A stretch of 40,107 nt of DNA from Verrucomicrobiaceae bacterium (GTDB lineage Bacteria; Verrucomicrobiota; Verrucomicrobiia; Verrucomicrobiales; Akkermansiaceae), in the NCBI GenBank assembly GCA_029977225.1, contig JAPOLH010000003.1, positions 1 through 40,107 on the forward strand. The letters are read 5' to 3'. Positions within the stretch are counted from its first letter, which is position 1; every line of letters begins with the position of its first letter. Made by a program: the position numbers and the translations under genes. Positions 1 to 5,975 of this stretch are shown in pieces. The notes under the pieces are model-generated. The model was not told the origin of the DNA. It worked only from the letters and a program-made list of their open reading frames with translations, and did not search any database.

Positions 1-880
1 CGAGAAGCTCAAGTGCCAGCACTCGGCCATTGCCATCGGCGCGAGGGACGAGTTGTTGGGAAAGGATGCCACGCAGCGATTCGGAGACCATGATGCGGAT
101 CTGGTCGCGTTGATCGGTGGGGAATACATCGAGCACGCGGTCGAGCGTGCGTGGAGCATTGCCGGTGTGGAGGGTGCCGAGCACAAGGTGACCGGTTTCG
201 GCGGCGGTAAGTGCGAGCTGGATGGTTTCGAGGTCGCGCATTTCACCAACCATGATCACATCGGGGTCCTCCCGCAGGGCGCCGCGAAGGGCTTTGGCGA
301 ATGACTCTGTGTGAGTGTGGACCTCGCGCTGATTCACCTGACATCCCTTTGACTCGAAGACATATTCGACCGGGTCTTCGAGGGTGAGGATGTGATCTTC
401 GCGGTCGCGGTTGATGAAATCGACGAGTGCGGCGAGGGTCGTGGATTTTCCGGAGCCGACAGATCCGGTGACGAGCACCAGGCCGTTCTGGTAACGGGTG
501 AGTGGCAGAATGTGTTCGAGTGGCAGGCCGATGTCTTCGATCGAGCGTATCTTGCTGTTGATGATGCGAAAGACCATGTCGTAGCCAAGGCGCTGTTTAA
601 TCACCGAGGCGCGGTAACGACCGGATGGGGAAGAGTAGGCAAAATCGACGTCCCCACGCTTTTCAAGCCGCTCCCATTCGGACTGAGAAAGGAATGAGCG
701 TGCGAGTTTCTCCGCCTGATCGGCGGTCAGCGATGGGTGATCATCCCAGATGGGCGAGAGGGTGCCGAAGCGTCTCCATGCAGGCGGATATCCTGTAGCG
801 AGATGGACATCGGAGCAGTCGTATTCGCGCCCGATTTGCAGATACTGGTCAACATGATCAAGGACCTGATGGGTGGGCAT
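1..880 (-). CDS. pilT: PilT-type twitching/secretion ATPase, 3' part beyond window
   Basis: This is a hexameric type IV pilus retraction ATPase (PilT/GspE superfamily), a cytoplasmic motor at the base of the pilus. Reading back from the ATG at 880 gives 293 codons open to the window edge, which is why the ORF track misses it; the family is usually about 345-370 residues, so the end is missing. Visible landmarks in order are the N-terminal PAS-like region (DVHLATGYPP), a Walker A loop GSVGSGKST near residue 133, the Asp box (TLEDPVEY), Walker B (DVIMVGEMRD) and the His box (HLVLGTLHTG). The Walker A carries Val where GPTGSGKST is usual. The start overlaps the preceding 145-aa gene by 23 bp, suggesting co-transcription. 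No other pilus genes are in view, so a PilU-type paralogue is possible. Confidence 0.9.
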   Translation of the reverse strand, partial: MPTHQVLDHVDQYLQIGREYDCSDVHLATGYPPAWRRFGTLSPIWDDHPSLTADQAEKLARSFLSQSEWERLEKRGDVDFAYSSPSGRYRASVIKQRLGYDMVFRIINSKIRSIEDIGLPLEHILPLTRYQNGLVLVTGSVGSGKSTTLAALVDFINRDREDHILTLEDPVEYVFESKGCQVNQREVHTHTESFAKALRGALREDPDVIMVGEMRDLETIQLALTAAETGHLVLGTLHTGNAPRTLDRVLDVFPTDQRDQIRIMVSESLRGILSQQLVPRADGNGRVLALELL

Positions 881-1295
881 GGGGCTTGCGGGAGGGTGGT
901 TGGCTCGTGTGAGAGGTGTAGGATGCCGATGGCTCAGAAACAAGCGACGCCGTCATGCGGTGCGTGAGCCATTTTTTCAAGGCATCACCAAGCCAGATCT
1001 TCAACATCGGGCGAGCAGCGGTCAAGGTGAGACCAAGCAGGGTGCTGGTGATGCCGCGTGATTTTTCGGGCTGTGCCGATTTCTTGCGGCGAAACAGCAT
1101 GCTGGCGGCGAGGCCGGAAATGATTGAGCCGGTGACCCAGATGCCGGGTTTTTCCTGCAGCGAGTGGCGGATGCGTGTTGGCACATCGAGCTTTTCGCGA
1201 AGCGCGATGGCATCGAGTGTGAGTCGCGAACGGGCGGCGGCGCTGAGTTGGATCAGGCGTTCGACTTCGGATTTTTCTGCAATTTTTCGATCCAT
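858..1295 (-). CDS. Small membrane protein at the YqjK position
   Basis: I do not recognise the family. The 145-aa product starts MDRKIAEKSEVERLIQ and has a basic, amphipathic N-terminus. It has one clear hydrophobic segment around residues 51-68 (GIWVTGSIISGLAASMLF), a second moderately hydrophobic segment around 82-105, and a Ser/Pro/His-rich tail. The ORF track extends it upstream to 1496, but that part only shadows the holin-like gene in another frame; the ATG at 1295 fits a compact membrane protein. It overlaps the holin-like gene upstream by 43 bp and pilT downstream by 23 bp. Its place after a DUF883 gene and a DUF1469 gene matches E. coli yqjK, but I see no convincing sequence similarity to YqjK, so only the position is comparable. 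Confidence 0.6.
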   Translation of the reverse strand: MDRKIAEKSEVERLIQLSAAARSRLTLDAIALREKLDVPTRIRHSLQEKPGIWVTGSIISGLAASMLFRRKKSAQPEKSRGITSTLLGLTLTAARPMLKIWLGDALKKWLTHRMTASLVSEPSASYTSHTSQPPSRKPHAHPSGP

Positions 1296-1600
1296 TCGCG
1301 GTCTCTTTGGAATTCGGCGCGGGTCACAGGGAAGAGCGGCGTCGGGGTGCCGGAGGATTTGCGCAGGAGGATGATGGCTAGAATCATGTGGATTGTGCCG
1401 GTTCCCAGAGCGGTCCAAAACCAAGGCCAGCCTGCGAGCTGTGAAAGCGCGCCGATGGTGCCGGCGAGGAGCAATGACCAACCGAAGGTGATGCAAAGAA
1501 TCGCGGTGATGACCCGTGCTGCTTTGTTTGAGCCCTTGCGCGCGGCATCCTTTGCCTCGATGCGAATCAGTTCGGCGCGCGAACTGACGATGGCTAGCAT
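1253..1600 (-). CDS. Phage-holin superfamily III protein (YqjE/DUF1469-like)
   Basis: A 115-aa inner-membrane protein with an amphipathic N-terminal helix (SSRAELIRIEAKDAARK) and two membrane spans (about residues 31-54 and 61-82), followed by a charged C-terminal tail. This is the layout of the Phage_holin_3_6 / DUF1469 family, which includes E. coli YqjE. Despite the name, these chromosomal proteins are not known lysis proteins; they usually sit beside DUF883 proteins and are thought to act at the envelope. It lies 160 bp downstream of the DUF883 gene and overlaps the next gene, so the three probably form one unit. The start at 1600 is the first available in this frame. Confidence 0.7.
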   Translation of the reverse strand: MLAIVSSRAELIRIEAKDAARKGSNKAARVITAILCITFGWSLLLAGTIGALSQLAGWPWFWTALGTGTIHMILAIILLRKSSGTPTPLFPVTRAEFQRDREWIEKLQKNPKSNA

Positions 1601-1760
1601 GGCCTCGACCCAGCTCGATGGGCCATGCGAGTGATCGTGGCCTTGGGGTGCGGCCTTTGTGTTTGGATCGGGCGTGAAAAGGAAACCGTATGTGCGCTCG
1701 CTTGGTGAGTGTTTTGAATCACCGGTCGGCGCCGATCTTCGCTGCGACAGATGAGAGGAA

Positions 1761-2120
1761 TCAGCGACGGGTGATGAGGCCGATGAGGAATCCGACGCCG
1801 AGGGCGCCCAGCACGCATTTCGTGGGGTTTTGGCGGATGTAATCTTCGGCGGACGAGTGAAGCTCTTGGGCTTTCACGCGGGTTTCCTGCCAGTGTTCGG
1901 TGGCCGATTCGCGAAGGTGTTGGGATTTTTCGGCGGCCGTTTGGCGAAGTTGTTGGGCCGATTCGAACGCGCGTTCCTTGAAGGCACTGGCCTTGGACTC
2001 GGCGGTGTGAACGAACTCGCGAGCTCTCTCGCCGGCGGCGGCGCGGAGATCGTTGGCGGCTTGGGAGATCGAGGGAGTGCCGGTAGCGGCATTGTCGAGA
2101 GTGGAAGCGGAATCAGTCAT
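1761..2120 (-). CDS. DUF883 (ElaB/YqjD/YgaM-like) tail-anchored protein
   Basis: A 119-aa protein with a long Ala/Glu/Gln-rich helical region (residues about 15-90, likely coiled coil) ending in one glycine-rich membrane helix (CVLGALGVGFLIGLITRR) at the extreme C-terminus. This is the signature of the DUF883 family. In E. coli, members ElaB, YqjD and YgaM are inner-membrane proteins that bind ribosomes in stationary phase; that role is known for the family only. Here the gene leads a cluster with a YqjE-like protein and pilT. About 150 bp of non-coding DNA separates it from the TPR gene upstream, a likely promoter site, though no convincing -35/-10 pair was found. Confidence 0.75.
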   Translation of the reverse strand: MTDSASTLDNAATGTPSISQAANDLRAAAGERAREFVHTAESKASAFKERAFESAQQLRQTAAEKSQHLRESATEHWQETRVKAQELHSSAEDYIRQNPTKCVLGALGVGFLIGLITRR

Positions 2121-2272
2121 GGCTTTGTTCGTTTGGATTGCTGGTTTCCGGACATGGGCCGGAGGAGGGAATCATCGCACTTTTATCGCGTGGCGCAAGA
2201 CAGCATCTTGGGTTTTGCATCGGCTTTTCGGATGATTTTCGCGGGGGAGCTGGAAGAGGGTTTTTTTCGCGG

Positions 2273-2740
2273 TCAATCGAGCGGCCCGATGCCGATCAGG
2301 TCGCGATCTTCCTTGGCGGCCTCGATGAAGGTGCGATCCATGGAAATCGCCTGCTGCAGGTGGCTACGGGCGCGTTTCGCTTCGCCGAGGGTCCAGAGAT
2401 AACAGGCGAGATTGTAGTGGAAAATCGCCATTTCGAATAGGCTTTTGGGGCCTTTGAGCAGCCAGTTGCAGGCTGCGAGTGTGTCGCCGGTTTCATGGAG
2501 GCAAAAGGCGGCGCGAAGGAAAAATACAGGTTCGTCCTTGGCAACGAGGCAAAGCAGGCGGGCGGTGTCGGAGGCGCGATTCCAAGATTCGCTTTGCATT
2601 TGCGCCGCGAGCTTGAGCTCTAGCACATGGCGTTTTTTTTGTGCCTCGGCAGGCAGTTCGTTGAGCTCTATCAGCGCCTCATCGGCCAACCCTAATTCCA
2701 GCCATCCGGTGGCCGCTTGCAGCGTCGCATGCAAATTCAT
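2273..2740 (-). CDS. TPR-like helical repeat protein
   Basis: A 155-aa, probably cytoplasmic all-helical protein. Repeated helix pairs resembling tetratricopeptide repeats cover most of it (ATGWLELGLADEALIELNEL at the N-terminus; FHYNLACYLWTLGEAKRARS near residue 110 followed by HLQQAISMD). TPRs bind other proteins; the partner cannot be inferred. No signal peptide or membrane span is visible. It stands alone: the upstream region (2741-3021) has no gene and the downstream DUF883 gene is 150 bp away. The start at 2740 gives a clean first helix and no better start is seen. Confidence 0.65.
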   Translation of the reverse strand: MNLHATLQAATGWLELGLADEALIELNELPAEAQKKRHVLELKLAAQMQSESWNRASDTARLLCLVAKDEPVFFLRAAFCLHETGDTLAACNWLLKGPKSLFEMAIFHYNLACYLWTLGEAKRARSHLQQAISMDRTFIEAAKEDRDLIGIGPLD

Positions 2741-2789
2741 CGTGAGGAGTCTAGATCACGCGATCGCGGATGCAATCGTGGAGATAAGA

Positions 2790-2802
2790 TTCAAGACTTG
2801 AA
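2790..2802. repeat. Perfect 13-bp palindrome upstream of the TPR gene
   Basis: TTCAAGACTTGAA is a 6-1-6 palindrome. It is flanked by a direct repeat, GATTCAAGA at 2788-2796 and again at 2803-2811. It lies about 50 bp before the TPR gene start on the minus strand, so an operator is possible, but no regulator is identifiable. Nothing else is evident in the gene-free stretch 2741-2914. Confidence 0.35.
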
Positions 2803-2914
2803 GATTCAAGAGGCAAGAGAAGAGGATGAAGAAGTGACATGCTCCGCCGCGATTTGTGATTCCACATTCTTAAAGAGTCGGCACCGCGGGCCGCGTCGCC
2901 TACCTTTCGTATAA

Positions 2915-3053
2915 GCCCTCCAGGCGATTGAATAAAAAGGTGCGAAGCGCGACTGACTGGATTGACTCCGGCGTCCATCCCAGAGTGCGCCCTCCGGGCG
3001 ATTATGGTAAGAGGCGCAAAGCGCGCCTGACTGGATTCGAACCAGTGACCGTC
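2915..3053. repeat. Imperfect tandem repeat, 74-bp period, over the tRNA 3' end
   Basis: Positions 2915-2963 match 2989-3037 at 39 of 49 bases with a constant 74-bp offset. The second copy contains the last about 16 bases of the tRNA-Arg gene plus about 33 bases of its downstream flank; the first copy carries the same segment with a decayed acceptor end (GACTGACTGGATT against CCTGACTGGATT). Similarity stops at the tRNA T-loop. The offset equals the length of the tRNA gene. Confidence 0.7.
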
Positions 3054-3095
3054 CGCTTAGAAGGCGGATGCTCTATCCAACTGAGCTACAGGCGC
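3022..3095 (-). tRNA. tRNA-Arg (anticodon TCT)
   Basis: The minus strand folds into a full 74-nt cloverleaf: acceptor stem GCGCCTG pairing with CAGGCGC, D-arm GCTC/GAGC, anticodon stem TCCGC/GCGGA around loop CTTCTAA (anticodon TCT, reading AGA and AGG), and T-arm ACTGG/CCAGT with loop TTCGAAT. The discriminator base is G and no CCA is encoded. It is flanked on its 3' side by a degenerate copy of its own 3' end, noted separately. Confidence 0.97.
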
Positions 3096-3208
3096 TGCTG
3101 CGGGGTGATAGTTAGCAGTGGCGGCGGGTGATGTCAAAATCAGGTTCCGATGCCGTAGGTATTTGGTTTTTGGCTTTCAGGGCTGGGTTTGGCCGATTAG
3201 TTTGCGTC

Positions 3209-3712
3209 ATGCGCACGGCGGTTTACGCGGGATCATTTGACCCACCTACGAATGGTCATCTTTGGATGATCGAGCAGGGCTTGGCGATGTTTGATCGCTT
3301 GATCGTGGCGATTGGGACCAACACGGCGAAGCATTATTCGTTCAGCGTTGAGGAACGATTAGAGTTGCTCAAGGCGTCGACGCGTGAGAGCGAGCGTTTG
3401 AGCATCACGCATTTCGACAACCGTTATCTCGTCGACTATGCACGTGAGGTGGGTGCGAAGTATGTGTTGCGGGGGATTCGTTCGCCGCACGATTACGAGT
3501 ACGAGCGGGTGATGCGTCAGATCAATTCTGACATGGCGCCGGAGATCACGACGGTGTTTCTGATGCCGCCACGCGACATTGCGGAAGTTTCCTCGAACAT
3601 GATCAAGGGCCTGATCGGCCCAGTAGGATGGGAGGAAACGATCGGACGATATGTGCCGCAGCCGGTGTTAGAGAGCTTGGCCAAACATGGCGCGAGTAAG
3701 TTCGGAGGGTGA
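3209..3712 (+). CDS. coaD: Phosphopantetheine adenylyltransferase
   Basis: CoaD transfers AMP from ATP to 4'-phosphopantetheine, the fourth step of coenzyme A synthesis, in the cytoplasm. The 167-aa product has the N-terminal nucleotidyltransferase motif [12 protein letters not shown] (TxGH) at residues 5-16, the substrate-binding [12 protein letters not shown] segment near residue 90, and a C-terminal SSNMIK element in place of the usual ISST.VR. Length matches the family (about 160). The ORF track begins at 3128, but the ATG at 3209 places the start exactly before the conserved first strand ([10 protein letters not shown]). The gene is 40 bp upstream of the M42 peptidase and may be co-transcribed with it. 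Confidence 0.95.
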   Translation: MRTAVYAGSFDPPTNGHLWMIEQGLAMFDRLIVAIGTNTAKHYSFSVEERLELLKASTRESERLSITHFDNRYLVDYAREVGAKYVLRGIRSPHDYEYERVMRQINSDMAPEITTVFLMPPRDIAEVSSNMIKGLIGPVGWEETIGRYVPQPVLESLAKHGASKFGG

Positions 3713-3752
3713 TGGGATTGGGCAATCGTCTTGTCAGGCCGGAGGAATTTGA

Positions 3753-4850
3753 TTGAATTCGGATATGACGAAAAGTGATCGCGAGTTTTTGTTTCATTTG
3801 TTGGAAACGCCTAGTCCTACGGGATTTGAAATGCCGGGACAGCGGGTGTGGGCGGAGTGGATCAAGGGTCATGCTCACAGTGTCGAGTGCGACGCGTACG
3901 GATCGACCTGGGCGAAGCTTGCGGGCAAGTCATCGAGGGTGGTGATGCTCGAGGCGCATGCCGACGAGATCGGGTACATGGTCAAGCACATCGACGATCG
4001 CGGGTATTTGCGCTTGGATCGGGTCGGTGGATCGGATGCGGCGACGGCGCGTGGCCGGCGGATCAATATTTTGGGCGACAAGGGCGAGGTGCCGGGGATC
4101 ATTGGCAACACGGCGATCCATTTGCGTCGCGATGATCATGGGTCGGAGAAAGCTCCGGCCGTGCATGACTTGTGGGTGGATGTGGGAGCCTCGAACGCGC
4201 AGGGCGTGGCCAAGCTTGGCATTCGCGTAGGGCATCCGGTCGTGTATCAGGACAGCCCGATGGAGTTGGCGAACAAGCGCATTGTCGGTCGAGCCTTGGA
4301 CAACAGGGTCGGTGGCTACATCATCGCGCAAGTGATGAAGCGCATCGCTGCGCACAAATCAAAGCCGGCATTCACGCTGGTATGTCTCAATGCGATTCAG
4401 GAAGAGATCGGCGGTCACGGAGCGATGATGGCGACTTATCGGTTGAAACCCGATCTCTGCGTTTGCCTTGATGTGACGCATGCGACCGACACGCCGGGCA
4501 TTGATCCCGCAAAGCATGGCAGTGTGAAACTCGGTGGTGGTCCCTCGCTAACGCACGGCACCGCGAATCATCCGTTGGTGGTCAAGCAGTTGCTTGAAGT
4601 CGCGAAGGGCAAGGACATCCCGATCCAGCACGAGGCCAGCAGCCGCTTTACCGGCACTGATACGGATAAAATTTTCCATTCGCGCGAGGGTATTCCGAGC
4701 GCCTTGGTTTCACTGCCATTGCGCTGCATGCATTCGGTCGTGGAGACCGCGCATTTGGACGACATCGAACACACGATCGAATTGCTCGCGGCCTTTGTCA
4801 TGTCGCTCAAGGCGGATGATGAGTTTCATCAGAGGTTGGGGGGAGGGTGA
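3753..4850 (+). CDS. M42 family metallo-aminopeptidase (TTG start)
   Basis: A 365-aa cytoplasmic dinuclear-metal aminopeptidase or deblocking peptidase of family M42 (FrvX/PepA-like). All metal and catalytic positions are visible: His and Asp in EAHADEIG, Asp in GRALDNRVGG, the Glu pair in QEEIGGHG, Asp in CLDVTHATD and the late His in RCMHSVVETAH. Length is typical. The start appears to be TTG at 3753: a strong GGAGG at 3741-3745 lies 7 nt upstream of it, whereas the next in-frame ATG (3765) would be 19 nt away. The substrate is not predictable; some family members are endoglucanase-annotated by mistake. Confidence 0.92.
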   Translation: MNSDMTKSDREFLFHLLETPSPTGFEMPGQRVWAEWIKGHAHSVECDAYGSTWAKLAGKSSRVVMLEAHADEIGYMVKHIDDRGYLRLDRVGGSDAATARGRRINILGDKGEVPGIIGNTAIHLRRDDHGSEKAPAVHDLWVDVGASNAQGVAKLGIRVGHPVVYQDSPMELANKRIVGRALDNRVGGYIIAQVMKRIAAHKSKPAFTLVCLNAIQEEIGGHGAMMATYRLKPDLCVCLDVTHATDTPGIDPAKHGSVKLGGGPSLTHGTANHPLVVKQLLEVAKGKDIPIQHEASSRFTGTDTDKIFHSREGIPSALVSLPLRCMHSVVETAHLDDIEHTIELLAAFVMSLKADDEFHQRLGGG

Positions 4851-4898
4851 ACATGGACATCCAACATCGAACATCCAACATTGAACATCGAATGTTGA
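4851..4898. repeat. Dispersed-type repeat (ACATC-AACAT units) with hairpin
   Basis: Directly after the M42 stop lies a run of near-identical 9-10 bp units (ACATCCAACATCGAACATCC and variants). It ends in a perfect 7-bp inverted repeat, CAACATT (4876-4882) and AATGTTG (4891-4897), with an 8-nt loop. Read as protein it gives the 'SNIQHRTSNIEHRM'-like string that I recall from many PVC and environmental genomes, where it is a non-coding dispersed repeat. That recognition is from memory. Confidence 0.6.
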
Positions 4899-4957
4899 AG
4901 AGGTGTAAAACTCTGTATCTCTTTCCCAATAACTCTTAACAGATAAGTATTAACTCT

Positions 4958-5036
4958 TCCTCTCTGCGTCCCTTTGCGACCTTGGCGGCTTTGCGGTAAA
5001 CTTCTTTGAAGAGGGGCTTGGCGGTTAAAAACCGCC
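4958..5036. repeat. Second dispersed-type repeat and hairpin between convergent genes
   Basis: The segment TCTCTGCGTCCCTTTGCGAC and the following GGCGG/TTTGCGGTAAA resemble another intergenic repeat I recall from environmental bacterial genomes. It ends in a perfect inverted repeat, GGCGGTT (5020-5026) and AACCGCC (5030-5036), with loop AAA. The hairpin sits 8 bp from the stop of the minus-strand oxygenase gene. It could act as a bidirectional terminator for the converging genes, but it lacks a T-run. Confidence 0.45.
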
Positions 5037-5043
5037 GCCACGG

Positions 5044-5946
5044 TTAGAGAGTGAAGCCAGCGCGTTGGAGGCGGGCTTTGGCGGCATCGACGAGTGGGTT
5101 TTCGGGGCCGATGGCGAGGCGAATGCTTTTGAGGAGCGTTCGGGTGATGGGTTGCAGAATGGAGAGTGGCAGGGACTTAAGCCCGATCAATTTGCGGTGT
5201 TCGGCTGGCAGTGAGGCGAGGGCAGATTGGAAGAGCAGCGCGTAGACCGGGCGGGCGGCGATGGGCAGCGGCGGGTTGCGCAGCCATTGAATGACATCGC
5301 GTGTGTCGTCGTTGACGGCCAGTTCGCCGCGGTAGTGGTCGAGCCAGGCGAGCAGTTCCGCTTCATTCATTGGCACATCGGTGAGGCCCAGGGGTTCCAC
5401 GGATTTCGACCAGAGGCGCACATAGGCATCGGCACCGCCGGGGATGGGCTGGGTGGAGAAGATTTGATGGCTGCGCAGGAATGAATCCATGAATGCGATG
5501 TGGACCCAACGAAGCAGGTCGGGATCGGCGGCGCGGTAGTTGCGGGATTCGCCGGATGAGCTTTCGTATTGGCCTTTCACGCGGTCGTGCATGCGGTTGA
5601 CGCGCGAGGCCTCGGCCGCGAGTGCTTCGTGGGAAGCGAAGGTCGTGATCGTGAGCCAGCGGATCGTGCCGGCGAGTCGGCCGAGAGGGTCATCCTTGTA
5701 GCGCGAGTGGGTGCGAACGCCGGCGAGGCTGCCGGGGTGGAGGGCCTGCATCAGCAATGCGCGCACGCCGCCGACAAGCGTGCCGAGGTCGGCATGCACG
5801 ACCCATGGCGCATCATTCGGCAGGTAAAGACCGCGGCCTTCGCCCGAAGCAATGGTCTCGAGCCACGGAGGATTACCGCTTGGATCGCCGCAAAGGAGTG
5901 CGCGAAACCTGCGGGAGAAAATTTGCTGGAATAGGTTGTTGGGCAA
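5044..5946 (-). CDS. MpaB / DUF2236 family oxygenase-like protein
   Basis: A 300-aa protein of the MpaB/rubber-oxygenase catalytic-domain family (DUF2236, related to latex-clearing protein). Characterised Lcp enzymes are heme-b dioxygenases; the substrate of most bacterial DUF2236 proteins is unknown. Family landmarks are ALHPGSLAGVRTHSRYKDDP followed by LAGTIRWLTITTF, the His-containing segment NRMHDRVKG near residue 120, and DLLRWVHIAFMDSFL near residue 145. No signal peptide is seen, so it is probably cytoplasmic. It lies 29 bp downstream of acnA on the same strand and probably shares its transcript. Its 3' end faces the M42 gene across a repeat-filled spacer. Confidence 0.82.
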   Translation of the reverse strand: MPNNLFQQIFSRRFRALLCGDPSGNPPWLETIASGEGRGLYLPNDAPWVVHADLGTLVGGVRALLMQALHPGSLAGVRTHSRYKDDPLGRLAGTIRWLTITTFASHEALAAEASRVNRMHDRVKGQYESSSGESRNYRAADPDLLRWVHIAFMDSFLRSHQIFSTQPIPGGADAYVRLWSKSVEPLGLTDVPMNEAELLAWLDHYRGELAVNDDTRDVIQWLRNPPLPIAARPVYALLFQSALASLPAEHRKLIGLKSLPLSILQPITRTLLKSIRLAIGPENPLVDAAKARLQRAGFTL

Positions 5947-5975
5947 AATGGTAGGTGCGCGCTAGATCCTCACGA

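Noticed and set aside
1296-1496. N-terminal extension of the 145-aa membrane protein in the ORF track
   Set aside because: The extra 67 residues are Arg/His/Pro-rich and lie antiphase to the holin-like gene, so they are shadow sequence.
1253-1600. Prophage remnant suggested by the holin-like gene
   Set aside because: No other phage gene is nearby, and the DUF883/DUF1469 order matches a chromosomal envelope cluster.
2080-2272. Possible promoter for the DUF883 cluster on the minus strand
   Set aside because: Candidate hexamers (TTGCGC with 17-nt spacing to ATGATT) match the consensus poorly.
4860-4900. CRISPR array suggested by short repeated units
   Set aside because: The units are 9-10 bp with no unique spacers and no cas genes in the window.
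4829-5041. 70-aa minus-strand ORF reading HSMFNVGCSMLDVH
   Set aside because: It is a translation of the dispersed repeat segment; such ORFs are commonly mis-annotated as proteins.
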